Below are positions 48,119 through 60,000 of a DNA stretch of 60,000 nucleotides, in pieces. This DNA comes from Apostichopus japonicus. Taxonomy: Eukaryota; Echinodermata; Holothuroidea; Aspidochirotida; Stichopodidae. The notes beneath the pieces were generated by a model, which did not search any database, was not told the origin of the DNA, and was given only the letters and a program-made list of their open reading frames with translations. Location of the stretch: NCBI RefSeq assembly GCF_037975245.1, contig NC_092574.1, positions 8,248,213-8,308,212 of the forward strand, in the 5' to 3' direction. The translations under genes and the position numbers were made by a program. Each line of letters starts with the position of its first letter. Positions within the stretch are counted from its first letter, which is position 1.

Positions 48119-49423
48119 GCCTTTAGTAGGTGGCGAAGCCATATTTCTTTGCTGATAGGGGGGGGGGGGGTATCTGTTAGCTTTGTGGCTGTTTGTAATT
48201 GGAGTTCTCCAACGAAGGCAGAGATGGGCCTACATTGAGATGTGACATCGTAGAACACATACATTTACCCATAACCTTGAATCGTTTCCATGTATGTTGG
48301 AAACTGGACTAGTACCATTAGACGAATAATACAGTATGTAACATGCAATGCCACCTTAATCAGGGTCGCATCACTTATCCCTCCAGGGGTTATGGGCCCC
48401 ATTCCCTGCAGAATAAAATCAGGGCCCAATTTGGGAAGGGGAGGGGGGGGTCGTAATCTGCAACTTTGGAACATCCCACCGAATCGTTCAAAAGTCTGCC
48501 ACTGTAAAAGTTACATGAGTGTCTGGGACATATGATTGTTTTTTTACGCAAGTATAGTACAGCCCATGGTTCGTAGCATGGCATATATACAGACCACACT
48601 ACAGTGAACAGTTCTAAATTAAGAATCCAGCGCAAATGCTGTGGTAAATTTAATAACAGGACGGTAGAGTCACCAAGTAAATGAAAATCTGCATTAGCAG
48701 AAAAAAAACTAAAACATCAGCCTTGGAGATAATAACCATGGTTACAAAACGGCTGCTGAAACTTTAACACCATATCAGTGCCAGTCTTGTGTAAAGGCCT
48801 ATTTCTATTTACAAGATACACAGCGTGTGTGCTTGCAGTGTAAGGTAATCCTATTTGAGGCCATGTCACAGCCCACTGAGCAAAACCCGATTTTTGGCTG
48901 ACAACCTTTAAAATGTCGTGCATGGCTTCAGACTAAGAAGAATGTGTGCAGTAGACGAAACCACTTTAACTTTGTACTTAATAATACATCAAAATGACTC
49001 GTACATAAACCATGCAAATACACGCTACAGTATTCTCAAGGACAAATAAATTTGACATAATTTCTCAAACAGTGCTCCTTATTTTCAATTATCTGTCATA
49101 TCTTATCTCTCTGCTTTTGCCTAATGATACTGTTTCCTTTTGAAGTACACACGTGGAGTTTTCTTTCGCGTATCGCTTTAAGATCCCAACCTTTATTTAG
49201 TGAATCGCTGATTTGCGAAACAGCACGGTTGGACAGTTCTTTTCAGCCGTATTTTAAGTAGTCAAGTGTGACATATATACACCGGACATCCTTGCTAATA
49301 CAATGGAGATAAGATACAAAAACACAATGAGAAGAAGGATAGAACTTCAATAAACTTTGGTGACAAAATAAGTCTGAATTACACAACACATGCTATACTA
49401 TATGTGCATGGTATCTTTATACT

Positions 49424-49541
49424 TAAAGGTTATCTGTAATGCTTGCAAATATTTTGTTTTCTAACATGAAGAAAAAAATGGGCTAGATTGGTCCACCGCC
49501 CACTTAACATGCACCATGCATACACCACTACCCCTTTAAAA
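49424..49541. mobile_element. short TTAAAGG-ended MITE-like element
   Basis: The left end TTAAAGGTTATCTGTAATGC resembles the left end of the element at 32037. The right end ACCACTACCCCTTTAAA closes with CCTTTAA. About 117 bp; internal similarity limited. Confidence 0.4.
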
Positions 49542-49993
49542 CATTACTGCTGGTATATGGAAACATTTAAATAGCTAATGTAACGTTTCTCGCCGTGTCG
49601 GAAATATTTTGTGAAGAGTAAGAACCATGCACGAGGAAGCTATAGGTGACTTTAGGAAATATCCGAGCCGTTATAAAAAATATATATATGGGGGGGGGGG
49701 GGGGGGCGTTGTGATGTAGACCTTTAAGTAGATTTCGATTGACGGGTTAATTCGAAAGTATTTTGATTCAACTTTAAATCTTCAAGAAACTATTCGTAAT
49801 TAGTGAACAGGAACGGTTAAATGATGAAACGTTTAGATAAAACGTCCAGACGGTCAGTCAAACAAAGACAACTTCTTTCAGTTTATACTCTTCGGACAAG
49901 AAAAGTAAGGTATTACCAGCCAACTCTTTCATCAAGTTCCGATGGGTATGGTTATATCATAAGAAGCTAATGAGGGTTTGCAACATTGTGTAA

Positions 49994-50074
49994 GAGGAGC
50001 GGAGGTCTAGTGGTGATATTGTGTTCAACAATTTTTCGTCTTCATTGGTCGAAATCTGAGGAGCGGTGTCACCA
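49994..50074 (+). mobile_element. possible second tRNA-derived SINE head
   Basis: GCGGAGGTCTAGTGGTGAT is A-box-like. About 35 bp later TTGGTCGAAATCTG resembles a B box with one base missing. As with the element at 48045, the 3' side runs directly into a C12 tract (50075-50086). The stems are poor, so this call is weak. Confidence 0.3.
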
Positions 50075-50086
50075 CCCCCCCCCCCC

Positions 50087-53000
50087 AACCACTCCCTCCT
50101 CACCACCATCCCTATCATGAGTCCCTATCGTTGAAGGTTAACCACTGAGTTAACGCCAAATGAAATTAAGCAACATGATTCGAACGTATAAGAAACTATT
50201 CCGCATATTAATTAAGCATAGTAAGGAAACATCGTCCATGCATGCAGGTATATATGTATATATTACCCTGCATGGTAGTATACTTGTACACGTATACAAG
50301 GAGCGGCCATGTGTCATATATGTATGATTTATGTATGCTGTCATTGAGTATGTTTGATAATAGCATTTTGCCTGTACACAGGATACAAACGTTTATTGCT
50401 GCTCTAGGCAAGAAGGCAACGAAATTGTTTGTAAATGTCTGCCCGCCTAAACGGAGGTCATCGAATCTGCTATAGGCTGCTGATTGTCGTGTGATTGTCA
50501 CTACAGAATCATATAAAAATCCAGAAAGAAATGAGGGGAAAAAAATTAAGAACCTTTTCCAAATGGCTTCCTGGACATTGCATGCTTCTTGTCTGAGAAG
50601 GTATATATTAGACCTATTTGGTTCTCTAGAGTCGGACCGTGTATAGATGTTATAAGGAATCCTCGATGCAAAACAAAATTGTTGTGTTGTCTATCGCTCC
50701 ATTACATTTCAATGGGGGGGGGGGGGGCATGATTGTTCTAAGGTTTCAACCCTTTAACTTATCACCGGATGTTTTGCTCCAGTGATTATACTCCGTTTAG
50801 GAGAGGCAAAAAGAAACTGCTGTCAAGAATTGTTTCGTAAACTCTCTCTCTGCCTCCGCGGATAACTGCTCTTTATACAAAGAAGAATAGAGAAACATAA
50901 TAAAGCTTATTTGACCGGTTTGCGTAGATTTATAAGACACCTGTTTACGATGTGGTGACAATAGATTATAGCTCTAGCCTTTCGGCAATAGATGTCACTT
51001 TCTTAAAAGTGTTTCCTAACTTGAGTTTCTCTTCCGTAAATAACTACATGTTATACATCTCCCCCCCCCCCCCCCTGCATGCACCCTCCCCGCCCCCACC
51101 TCATCCATTGTCATCTCCTGTCCAACGAAAAGAAAGAAAAGTATAGGCGACGCACCGCTCCCCCAAACCAATCCCCACCCCCTCCGCCCTAAATCCACGA
51201 TTAATTGTTATTTGTTAATCTATTGTTTCATAAATTGATAAAACCTTTTCAACTAAACATCCTTATCACCTCACCTCATGTGAACAAACTGGTAGCTATG
51301 ATTGATTTCGAATCACTATATTTGTCCTTGACGAAGTTGTCAGGCACTGCTGTTTGTTATTTGAGGCCATGGAAGTCGTGTATTTTCCAGCTGAGTTTTA
51401 CATTGCTCATGAACTGAGGGGGTAAACCTCAGCTATATTGGTCTCTGTGTGTTAGACTACGCAAGTCAGTCACTTTGATTGACGAGCCCTTGTGATATTG
51501 TGGACTCTTTTCTTCAGCAATTAACATATTAAAATTGATGTAAAGTGGTACGCCCCTGCATTACTAAGGGATCATATCGGAATTAATTTTTAGTATACAT
51601 GAGGTCATGTTGTGGGCCTTAATGGGCTATACTCGCCCTCTTTGAACAGTACCATATAGGTCCTTTCCTTTTCCCTAAGCCTAAAATAATTCTTCCAATT
51701 ATAACAATAAAGTCAATACGTCGTTTATTTGCAGACATGTCGGACTAAAAAAAAAAAGGTACAATTACCACATCAAAACAAATGCTGCTTTTTTGAGTTA
51801 GTAGTTAATGAATTTTGTCCACTATTCCTAAATATTTCGTCCGGTCCGAACAGTTTCCAAGGCATTAATGACACACTACGTTAAGAAGCAAGTTGGAAAA
51901 TGTAAGTTTATGATACAATTTTGACATTTTATGATTTTAATTTACACTTGGCATGTCAAGGATATAGAAAACACACAATAGGCAAGCTATGCTTTAATTC
52001 ATTATAATACAGTGAACGGATCACAATATTGGTTTTGTGTGGTCATCAAAGCCAGTGGTTCTTAAATAGGTTTTACATCTTCCTTCCGTGATCTGTCTGT
52101 TATCGTTTTCGTCACAAATGTATGATGCGATTGGCATGTTCCCTTAATAATATTGTTGATATGTTCTGCGAACAAATGTTTTAGCAAAAACATTTGAAGA
52201 ATATGATATTTTCTTCTATCGATAAATGACTTGTGCATTATTAAGAAGACCCATTTGCTATTATTATAATGATGTCACTATAAACTGTTGCCAGATACAT
52301 TCTTACCACTTCATCAAACTATAGATTTTTAAAAAGAAGAAAAAAAATCATATCTTCGCCATTAAACATGCTGTCTGAATGTGCATTTTTCACTGCCTAG
52401 TACAAAAAAGAAGTATTTTTGAAAATGGCAGTCAACTTTATCCATGCGCCGAAATATTCTTTCAATTTCGAACAAGTATATATAGATGGCACCATCTGAC
52501 GTTGATTTGTGGCGGTTTCCTACCTGTGTTTTGATTAATCTGTGGGTATTGATAGATGCCCTGTTTCTAATCATTATTCGAGGTTAAATTAATAGCATAA
52601 ATCAAAGACCCGCGTCGTATACACGATGACAGGTTACGTAATCTTGTGCTAAGTCGACAGGGGACTCTTGTCGTTTGTACCTGTCATCGGCCTGTCACCG
52701 GCGGAATTATAGGACCCCAAAACAGCCCTCTCTGACTAATAGTCTCATGCTTCATGGAAGGATGGAAATATCCTACTACATACGATACTGCACATAGTAC
52801 CAGAGAGTTGCCCTCAGACTGTATATGAGCAATACTGCCATTCTTTCAATGCCATTCAGAGATATTTTCAAAGTTTAACAGTGCTGTCAATTAATATGCA
52901 AGAAAATCAAATAATGGCTCATTCATTTTCAAACGTACATACAAATGTTTTTTTTTTAAACATGTCGTCCCTGCCTATCCCCTTTTTAACATACCGACAA

Positions 53001-53112
53001 CCGAAAATGCCAGTAGGGTTGTTTCTAGAATTAGTTCATGTTATGCATATAGATTGCTTGTACTTATTTCCAGGCTTAGCTTATTGCATGTATCAATGTG
53101 ATCTAAACATGA
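50087..53112. other. no gene seen
   Basis: Intergenic with G/C homopolymer tracts at 50714-50727 and 51061-51075. No coding or RNA features. Confidence 0.35.
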
Positions 53113-53299
53113 AGATACTGTTAAAGAAAGGTCACACAGGATGGGGTTTGGGCACGAAAAACACAACAACGGGAATGCCTGGTATACCTCAACCTTAGTG
53201 CCCATATACCTGTAACAGTGTGATCATGACATTGTTTCTTCTACTGAAGTATATCTCGAATCCCTTTTTCAAAACGGAACAGATATTGCACGTCAGGCC
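53113..53299 (-). mobile_element. U2-headed SINE family, copy 3 (diverged)
   Basis: The minus strand starts with a decayed U2-like piece (GGGCCTGACGTGCAATATCTGTTC, split as GGGCCTGACG and TGCAATATCTGTTC), then a strongly diverged middle. It ends with the family tail TTTTCGTGCCCAAA ... GACCTTTCTTTAACAGTATC, which parallels copy 1. Total length is close to copy 1, and the order head-middle-tail is kept. Confidence 0.55.
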
Positions 53300-53482
53300 C
53301 GTATAGGCTAGAGTTCGAAGTTGGAGGTGATTGTGGTGCGTGGAGGGAGGGAGGGGGGGGGGGAGGGCACAAATGTTGGATAATGCCCGCCCTGGGGATG
53401 GTCGAAGGGGAGGGTTGTCGTCTCCATTTCGACATTTTATTCTGTTTGGGTAAAGGGGATTAGATGTATAGGCCTAATATAG

Positions 53483-53513
53483 TATCGTTTCCATCATATC
53501 TATGGAAACGATA
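53483..53513. repeat. perfect 12-bp hairpin
   Basis: TATCGTTTCCAT and ATGGAAACGATA flank a 7-base loop. Function unknown. Confidence 0.7.
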
Positions 53514-56500
53514 TAGGTACTATAGTAACTACATTTGTGTGTAGTGCAAGTAGACCTTTTCATATTTTAGCGTGTGCTATCAAGTGTAATCCAAGAAAGT
53601 CTAATATTTTGAGGGGGTGTGTCCCCATTCCCCCTCCCCCTCCGTGGCTGCGAACCGACTGCACGTGACCCTGGTCTAACATGAGCGTAAGAGAGGAACC
53701 GGGGAACCATATCGTGCCAGCGTATCGTGGCTTGAGACAGTCGATATATGTACGCGTGCAGACTATTGTAACTTCCACTGACTAACAACGGAACGAGTGT
53801 TGAAGCTATCAACGGGGTGTGAATTGACTCTTGTGACGTCATGTGTATTTAATAGGTCTATAAATGAAGCATACAGTTAACTATTATCAACCTACTAAGT
53901 TTTTTCTTTGCTTAATATAGTACAGACAAAAAAGGAAAAGGGTTGAGTTACGTTTTCAGTTGCACTAAATATACAAGTGAAATTATGTGACGTCATCGGC
54001 GGTTTTGTTTACGTCACTTGTGGGAAGTGACACGTCGTTGATACCAAGATGTCGGCTTGTATTGAAATGTTATAACATTACACTGTATAGTCTGTGTATA
54101 GTCGTTTATTTTACGTTGAATGCCGCATTTTCTGATCATCTTTGTAGGTTATTTGAAACGAAAATCCCGTACCAACTTCGTAGGGCATGCAGTACCGGTA
54201 CATCTTGACCAGTCAAACTTCACATCAAAGGAATATACATGAGATTAATATAGAAATATTCCAAGTTCCTTTTAAAATATCATTCAAACTTGCATATAAA
54301 TTGTCTTAGCCGACGAAATATCATCATTCAACCAACCACGTATGCATATGCTAGATAAGACTGCAATAGGCAAGTGGGATGTATCTAATCAAATGTAAAT
54401 TAATCTGGTCTCCCGTTTTCATTTATTTATTTTTTATCGTTCTCGCTATGACCATCCATAAGTTCGTATATTAATTGAGATTCTGCACCCCTATAGGCTA
54501 TATGTGTTTAATTTAACTCCAAGTTAGATTGTAATGTTATTGAAATGCTACTCCAAGTCAATTCCCCTTCTTTTAGGAGTTGTCGGCGTACCTTCCCTCA
54601 CCCCCATCCCAACACCACCACCACACCCACCCACCCATCCACCCACCCACCTCCTTCGGTCCTTGCAAAAACGAATGTGGTTTTGCTACGACTGTATAAG
54701 CAGGGAGTTGTTATGGAACAACTCCCTTGCATGTATAAATAGTGTAAATGTGCATTTCAAAGTACAGTAATACTTTTATAACAGACACAAGAAACGCGGT
54801 ACTACTGTAAGTAGTCGAGATATTTTCGTCGAGCGCCAACATTTTGACCCATTAATCGTTTCACGTGGAAAGTCACCGTCAAAAACAGTTCTTTCGAACA
54901 TACGATCTTGTGACTATACTTTGTGAAAGCAGATGGACTTTACAAGCATATCGGTGAAGGGAGTTGGGGGGGGGGAGACGGATTAATTTTTCACAGAAAA
55001 ATGAGAAAGGGTAACAAAAACTCCTCTTCCAATTAACTTTCTAGTAGTTTCTGAGGATTCATTTTTGCAATTTCTAGTTATAATTCGACTCTACAGAATG
55101 GTGTTCTCATCAAATTTGATACACAAAATATCGGTAAATGTGTATATATCACCAAACTATGCATGGAAAGAGAAAGACCATTGGAATAATACATTGTAAA
55201 TATCGATAGCTTTCGCCGGGTATGAAGGCGGATACCTTTTGTAGTATGTTCATAACACTAACAAACACTAACACAAACACCAACAACCACTTTCAACGTG
55301 AACAGGGGGGGGGGGGGTGGGGAGGGATTTTGAAATCTCTGGTGGGAATCTGTAGTGGGATCAGAGAGGAATTTTTCCACCCACTTCAGAACTTATAAAG
55401 TGCTATTCGATGTCGGTGTTCTGCAGTATTTTACATAATATGTGATGTCGGTATGTATGACGTGCGCATGCGCAGTTTGAATAACGAAAGGGGCTTATTC
55501 GGCAGAATAAACAGTCTCCTAGCATATCTCGCCATCTGTATCCGGTGAGCGTCTCGTTAAGTAGTTTTCATATCAATAAGATGTGACAACTTATTACTGT
55601 TTAACGATTAGTTTCCGTCTAGTGAGACAAATCTCATTAACAACTAAAACGAACAGCTCACTAAAGTGATGAAAATTGGCGGTAATTTAAAGTGCAACTT
55701 GAAGGAAATCTTTTCAAGGAATATTCCGGTGGTAGGGGACGTATCTTTTACATTGAAATGAAATAAATTTCAACAATGTTATGTTGAAAACCCCAAACTC
55801 AATATTTTGTTCCTGACACAAAATAAAGCTAAATTGAAACAGGGGGATGTTAGGATCAATCATATAGTTCCTCCGGGGGGGGGGGGGGGGGATCTTGTTT
55901 GATTTACCCTTGAAATTTGATACATTAGGGATATTTGCTCAGCCGTCAATATTCTTTGTATTTAGAATTTGCTCAAAATGCAAATATTATGATCCTCTGA
56001 TAATAAATGAATTAAACATTGTAAAGAAAAGCAAAAACATTTTCAGCTGAATTTGCGGTGATGACATCAATCACTTTCTTGTTGCCAGCTAGAAATATTA
56101 ACAAAAGGGCAACTGTACACTAAATTCAAAATCATATAGTTTTGCTATAAAAAATGCTATATGTTTGTTTACCTAAAGTTTGAAAGAGTAAATTTAGTCT
56201 GTGTTTTAACATTGGTTGTAATGTTCATTTAGTATTTATTTATTCTTTCCATGATTATGCTGTAATATAGAAACAAAGGTATTGAACTATTTAAATTAGT
56301 CCATGATATTTTAATTATCTGACGAATGTATCGGCTTCAGTTATTTACAACGTGATGATTTAGCCAGCTATGATGATTTTCCACTGTGTATAGCGACAAT
56401 TAGGTCTGTGTCGGAAAATTGGTGTCGGTACCCGTTTCTTATAAACCGCCCGCGGCGGACGACCATATGACTAACCAGGTGATATGCTAGAAAATGGATA

Positions 56501-57812
56501 TCCAACAGTTTCAGCAAATATATGCTCAAAGCTTTTAATCCTATTTGGTTGACTCATATCCAGCTAGCCTGAGTAGTCTCTAACCCTTTGATTAAACATT
56601 AGCAGTAAATATGCTAGAATGTAAAATAAATGGTCACACAAGTTCAAGCTCCAAGAAGTATTTTGTTGCAATCCGCAACCGAGGCTTTCCATCTGCCAAA
56701 TATAACCCCGTCCCTCCCTCCCCACCCGTCCCCCTTCCCCCGCCTCTCTCTCTCCTTTTATGTCTATGATAAGTCTGGAGCGGCATGTGATGGTCAGAGA
56801 AAGTTGGCCTACTTTTTAACGCTGTTGGCAATGTTCAGCATGCTCAAAGTTGGATGTTATGCCATTAGTTCTACACTGCCCGTCCCCCACCCCCAACCAC
56901 CTCTTATTGCTTGAGCGGAATCTCACCGTAACCATGGATACTCATCACTCATCTCATACTCATACTCACTCATACTCATCTCTGTCAGTTAGTTTGTTGT
57001 CGAGTATAAGTGTGGAAAAATTTAGTTGTTTTCTTTTACTAACCGAACACACACATGCACACACAAACTAAACTATGAAAGCTGAGATAAAGCGTATAAA
57101 ATTAGGTCCTACAATATAAGATCAACCTTGACCTTCGCCCAAGCCTTGTTTACATTTCTGACGTCACCAAAGACACGCCCGCCAATGCAATCAACAGATC
57201 TGTCTGAACATTGCACTATATATCTGTGTTGTTAATGGCGTCTTTGTAGTGTTGTATGTCAACAACCTGTGGTAAGATGACAAGCCTGGTGGGTTTGTTT
57301 AATTAAACATCTCAAAGTCTCTTTAAAGTCCAAAGTGAACGATGTTCTTATTAAATTGACTACAACTGTAAAAACCAAATACTATGATAAAAACAAAACA
57401 TTGCGCAACTTACGTAGTGAAACACTGGACGGTATAGTTAAGTGTGAAAACCGTATGTAGCAATCCTGGTCTAAGTTTTACTTCTGTACAATCCCCCCAC
57501 CCCCTCCCCCCTCATAGTTCCATCACCTCTTCAGTATTTTTGTTCTGCTGACGTGTGACTGGTGGTACGTTGAAAAGGAAGCTAACGAGAACACCAATTT
57601 TACCTTCGTCTTTATAAAGGACTTATCGCTCGGAATTCTTGTTTCCGTTTGGTATATTGTGTGAGTAATTGTGTGTCTGTGACAGTGTGTCTGTCACGAT
57701 CAATATAAAAGCAGTTTTTTTTTTGTCTTTCGTTGCCAATTCTCACGGTCCATAATTATCTCTCGTTTTTTATCAAACCTTGACAGGCAATTATTAAAAA
57801 GAATTAAAAGAA

Positions 57813-57817
<5 letters not shown>
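53514..57817. other. no gene seen
   Basis: Intergenic with G-runs at 54966-54975, 55305-55317 and 55875-55891, a CCACCCAC pyrimidine tract at 54600-54655, and a CTCATACTCATACTCA tract at 56940-56985. No coding signal. Confidence 0.35.

Positions 57818-57886
<69 letters not shown>
57818..57886. repeat. (TA)n microsatellite
   Basis: About 65 bp of perfect TA units. Confidence 0.98.
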
Positions 57887-57891
<5 letters not shown>

Positions 57892-59001
57892 TTGTCAAGC
57901 TAATACACTGCATTATAATGGGGATTTAGTTTCGAATAGCCTACTATAAAATAAAATAAAAGTAGTAACAAGCAACTAAGAACGCTGCTTTAATACTGGA
58001 CCTTTTAACTTCCGTGTACATGTTCTGTCCCGCAGTCGCAACCTTTTAATTATATCCAATGGTTTATGGCAGAGTTTATTATAAGTCTCAATTTTCTCGT
58101 TCCCCATATAGCTGTGTTTTTGCATTGTACACAAACCGTATACTTGGAATAGGCACAGTAAGAACGACTCCTCATTTTTCTATTTTTCCCCCTTTTCTTC
58201 CTCTTTCTTATAAATTCCCCTTCTTTATGAACTATAACATATTTTCTCGACATTTTATAGACTTTCTGGTCATGGAAAATTCTATAGGGACACATTCCAC
58301 CGAGTGCGGCTGAGAACACAACTATATATATTATCTATATATACTATAGACTCAATGGATAATGGATAGCACTTCCTCTTTTATGAATGCAAAACTGCAA
58401 AATCATTGCTTATATTTGTCTGTAAGATTTGCTTAGCTGGAGTCACCAGTGTTATTAATTGGCCGAGTGTACACTAATTTAGGTTTGGTAAGAAACCACC
58501 CATTATTTGAAGTACAGCCTTGTCACTCCTGTATACTATTAGCAATTCGTTGGTTCTGAAAGGAACCATTCAGCACCTTGTTTTGTTATCTGCGCTCTAA
58601 AGGCCACAATTCGTGACCTGAAAATAATGGTTCTAAGAAATTAATGGAAAAGATTAAAGAAAGAAAAAGAAAAGAAGGAATAAAAAAAACGAAAAAAAGA
58701 AAAGGGGGGAAAAATATGTGAATGTCGTGATTTCAAAAGAGTATATTCAAACGATCTTGTTTGTAATTCAATAGTGAAGAATTGTAGGTTTTAATACAGT
58801 TGAGATTGACATAATAATGATAGTAATAATAATGTACGGCAGGGATGTATGCTGCAGTCATAGAAATTGAACTTCAATTTTCATGACTGCAATATAATCT
58901 GTGGAGAAGGCTAACGGTATATCACCGCGCTGAGACTGAAGGTGTGATCAATATTGTGGATGGTATAGGGCCAGATTTGTGTATTCGTGTATAGTTTACT
59001 A

Positions 59002-60000
<999 letters not shown>

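Overview
This is AT-rich animal nuclear DNA. Genes are split by GT-AG introns, intergenic space is long, and it is full of microsatellites, SINEs, MITE-like elements and decayed LINEs. There are no bacterial operons and no long uninterrupted ORFs apart from simple-repeat artefacts. The gene content, a U2-headed SINE family and the density of foldback elements suit a marine invertebrate deuterostome such as an echinoderm. That placement is inference; nothing in the window fixes the species.

Region by region. (1) 1-8033, minus strand: most of an N-acetylglucosamine-6-phosphate deacetylase gene (AMDHD2/NagA family). Seven coding exons can be placed with consistent splice phases, and they sum to exactly 425 codons. 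The gene runs off the left edge and a 5' noncoding exon must lie above 8033. (2) 8855-12000: repeat-dominated. It holds a 202-bp tandem array, a small TIR element, and a roughly 1-kb palindrome made of two head-to-head ~480-bp elements built of ~21-bp AT-rich units. (3) About 12836-16583: a 3.7-kb foldback element with ~1-kb inverted arms. Its loop carries a broken L1/Tx1-like LINE reverse transcriptase. (4) 19094-19691, minus strand: a Gemin6 gene whose coding sequence is a single exon. (5) 19923-60000: no gene that I can name. It holds several MITE-like elements, tRNA-derived SINEs, a LINE relic, large simple-sequence arrays, many poly-G/poly-C tracts, and two exon-like minus-strand segments of unknown identity (27155-27433 and 35030-35224).

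The two recognised genes are unrelated housekeeping genes: amino-sugar catabolism, and SMN-complex snRNP assembly. There is no sign that they work together. The most unusual content is mobile: a SINE family whose head matches the 5' end of U2 snRNA, with three copies of graded decay; the LINE-containing foldback element; the 1-kb palindrome; and an AMDHD2 exon that begins with a perfect donor sequence (AG|GTAAGT), the signature of a recursive-splice exon.
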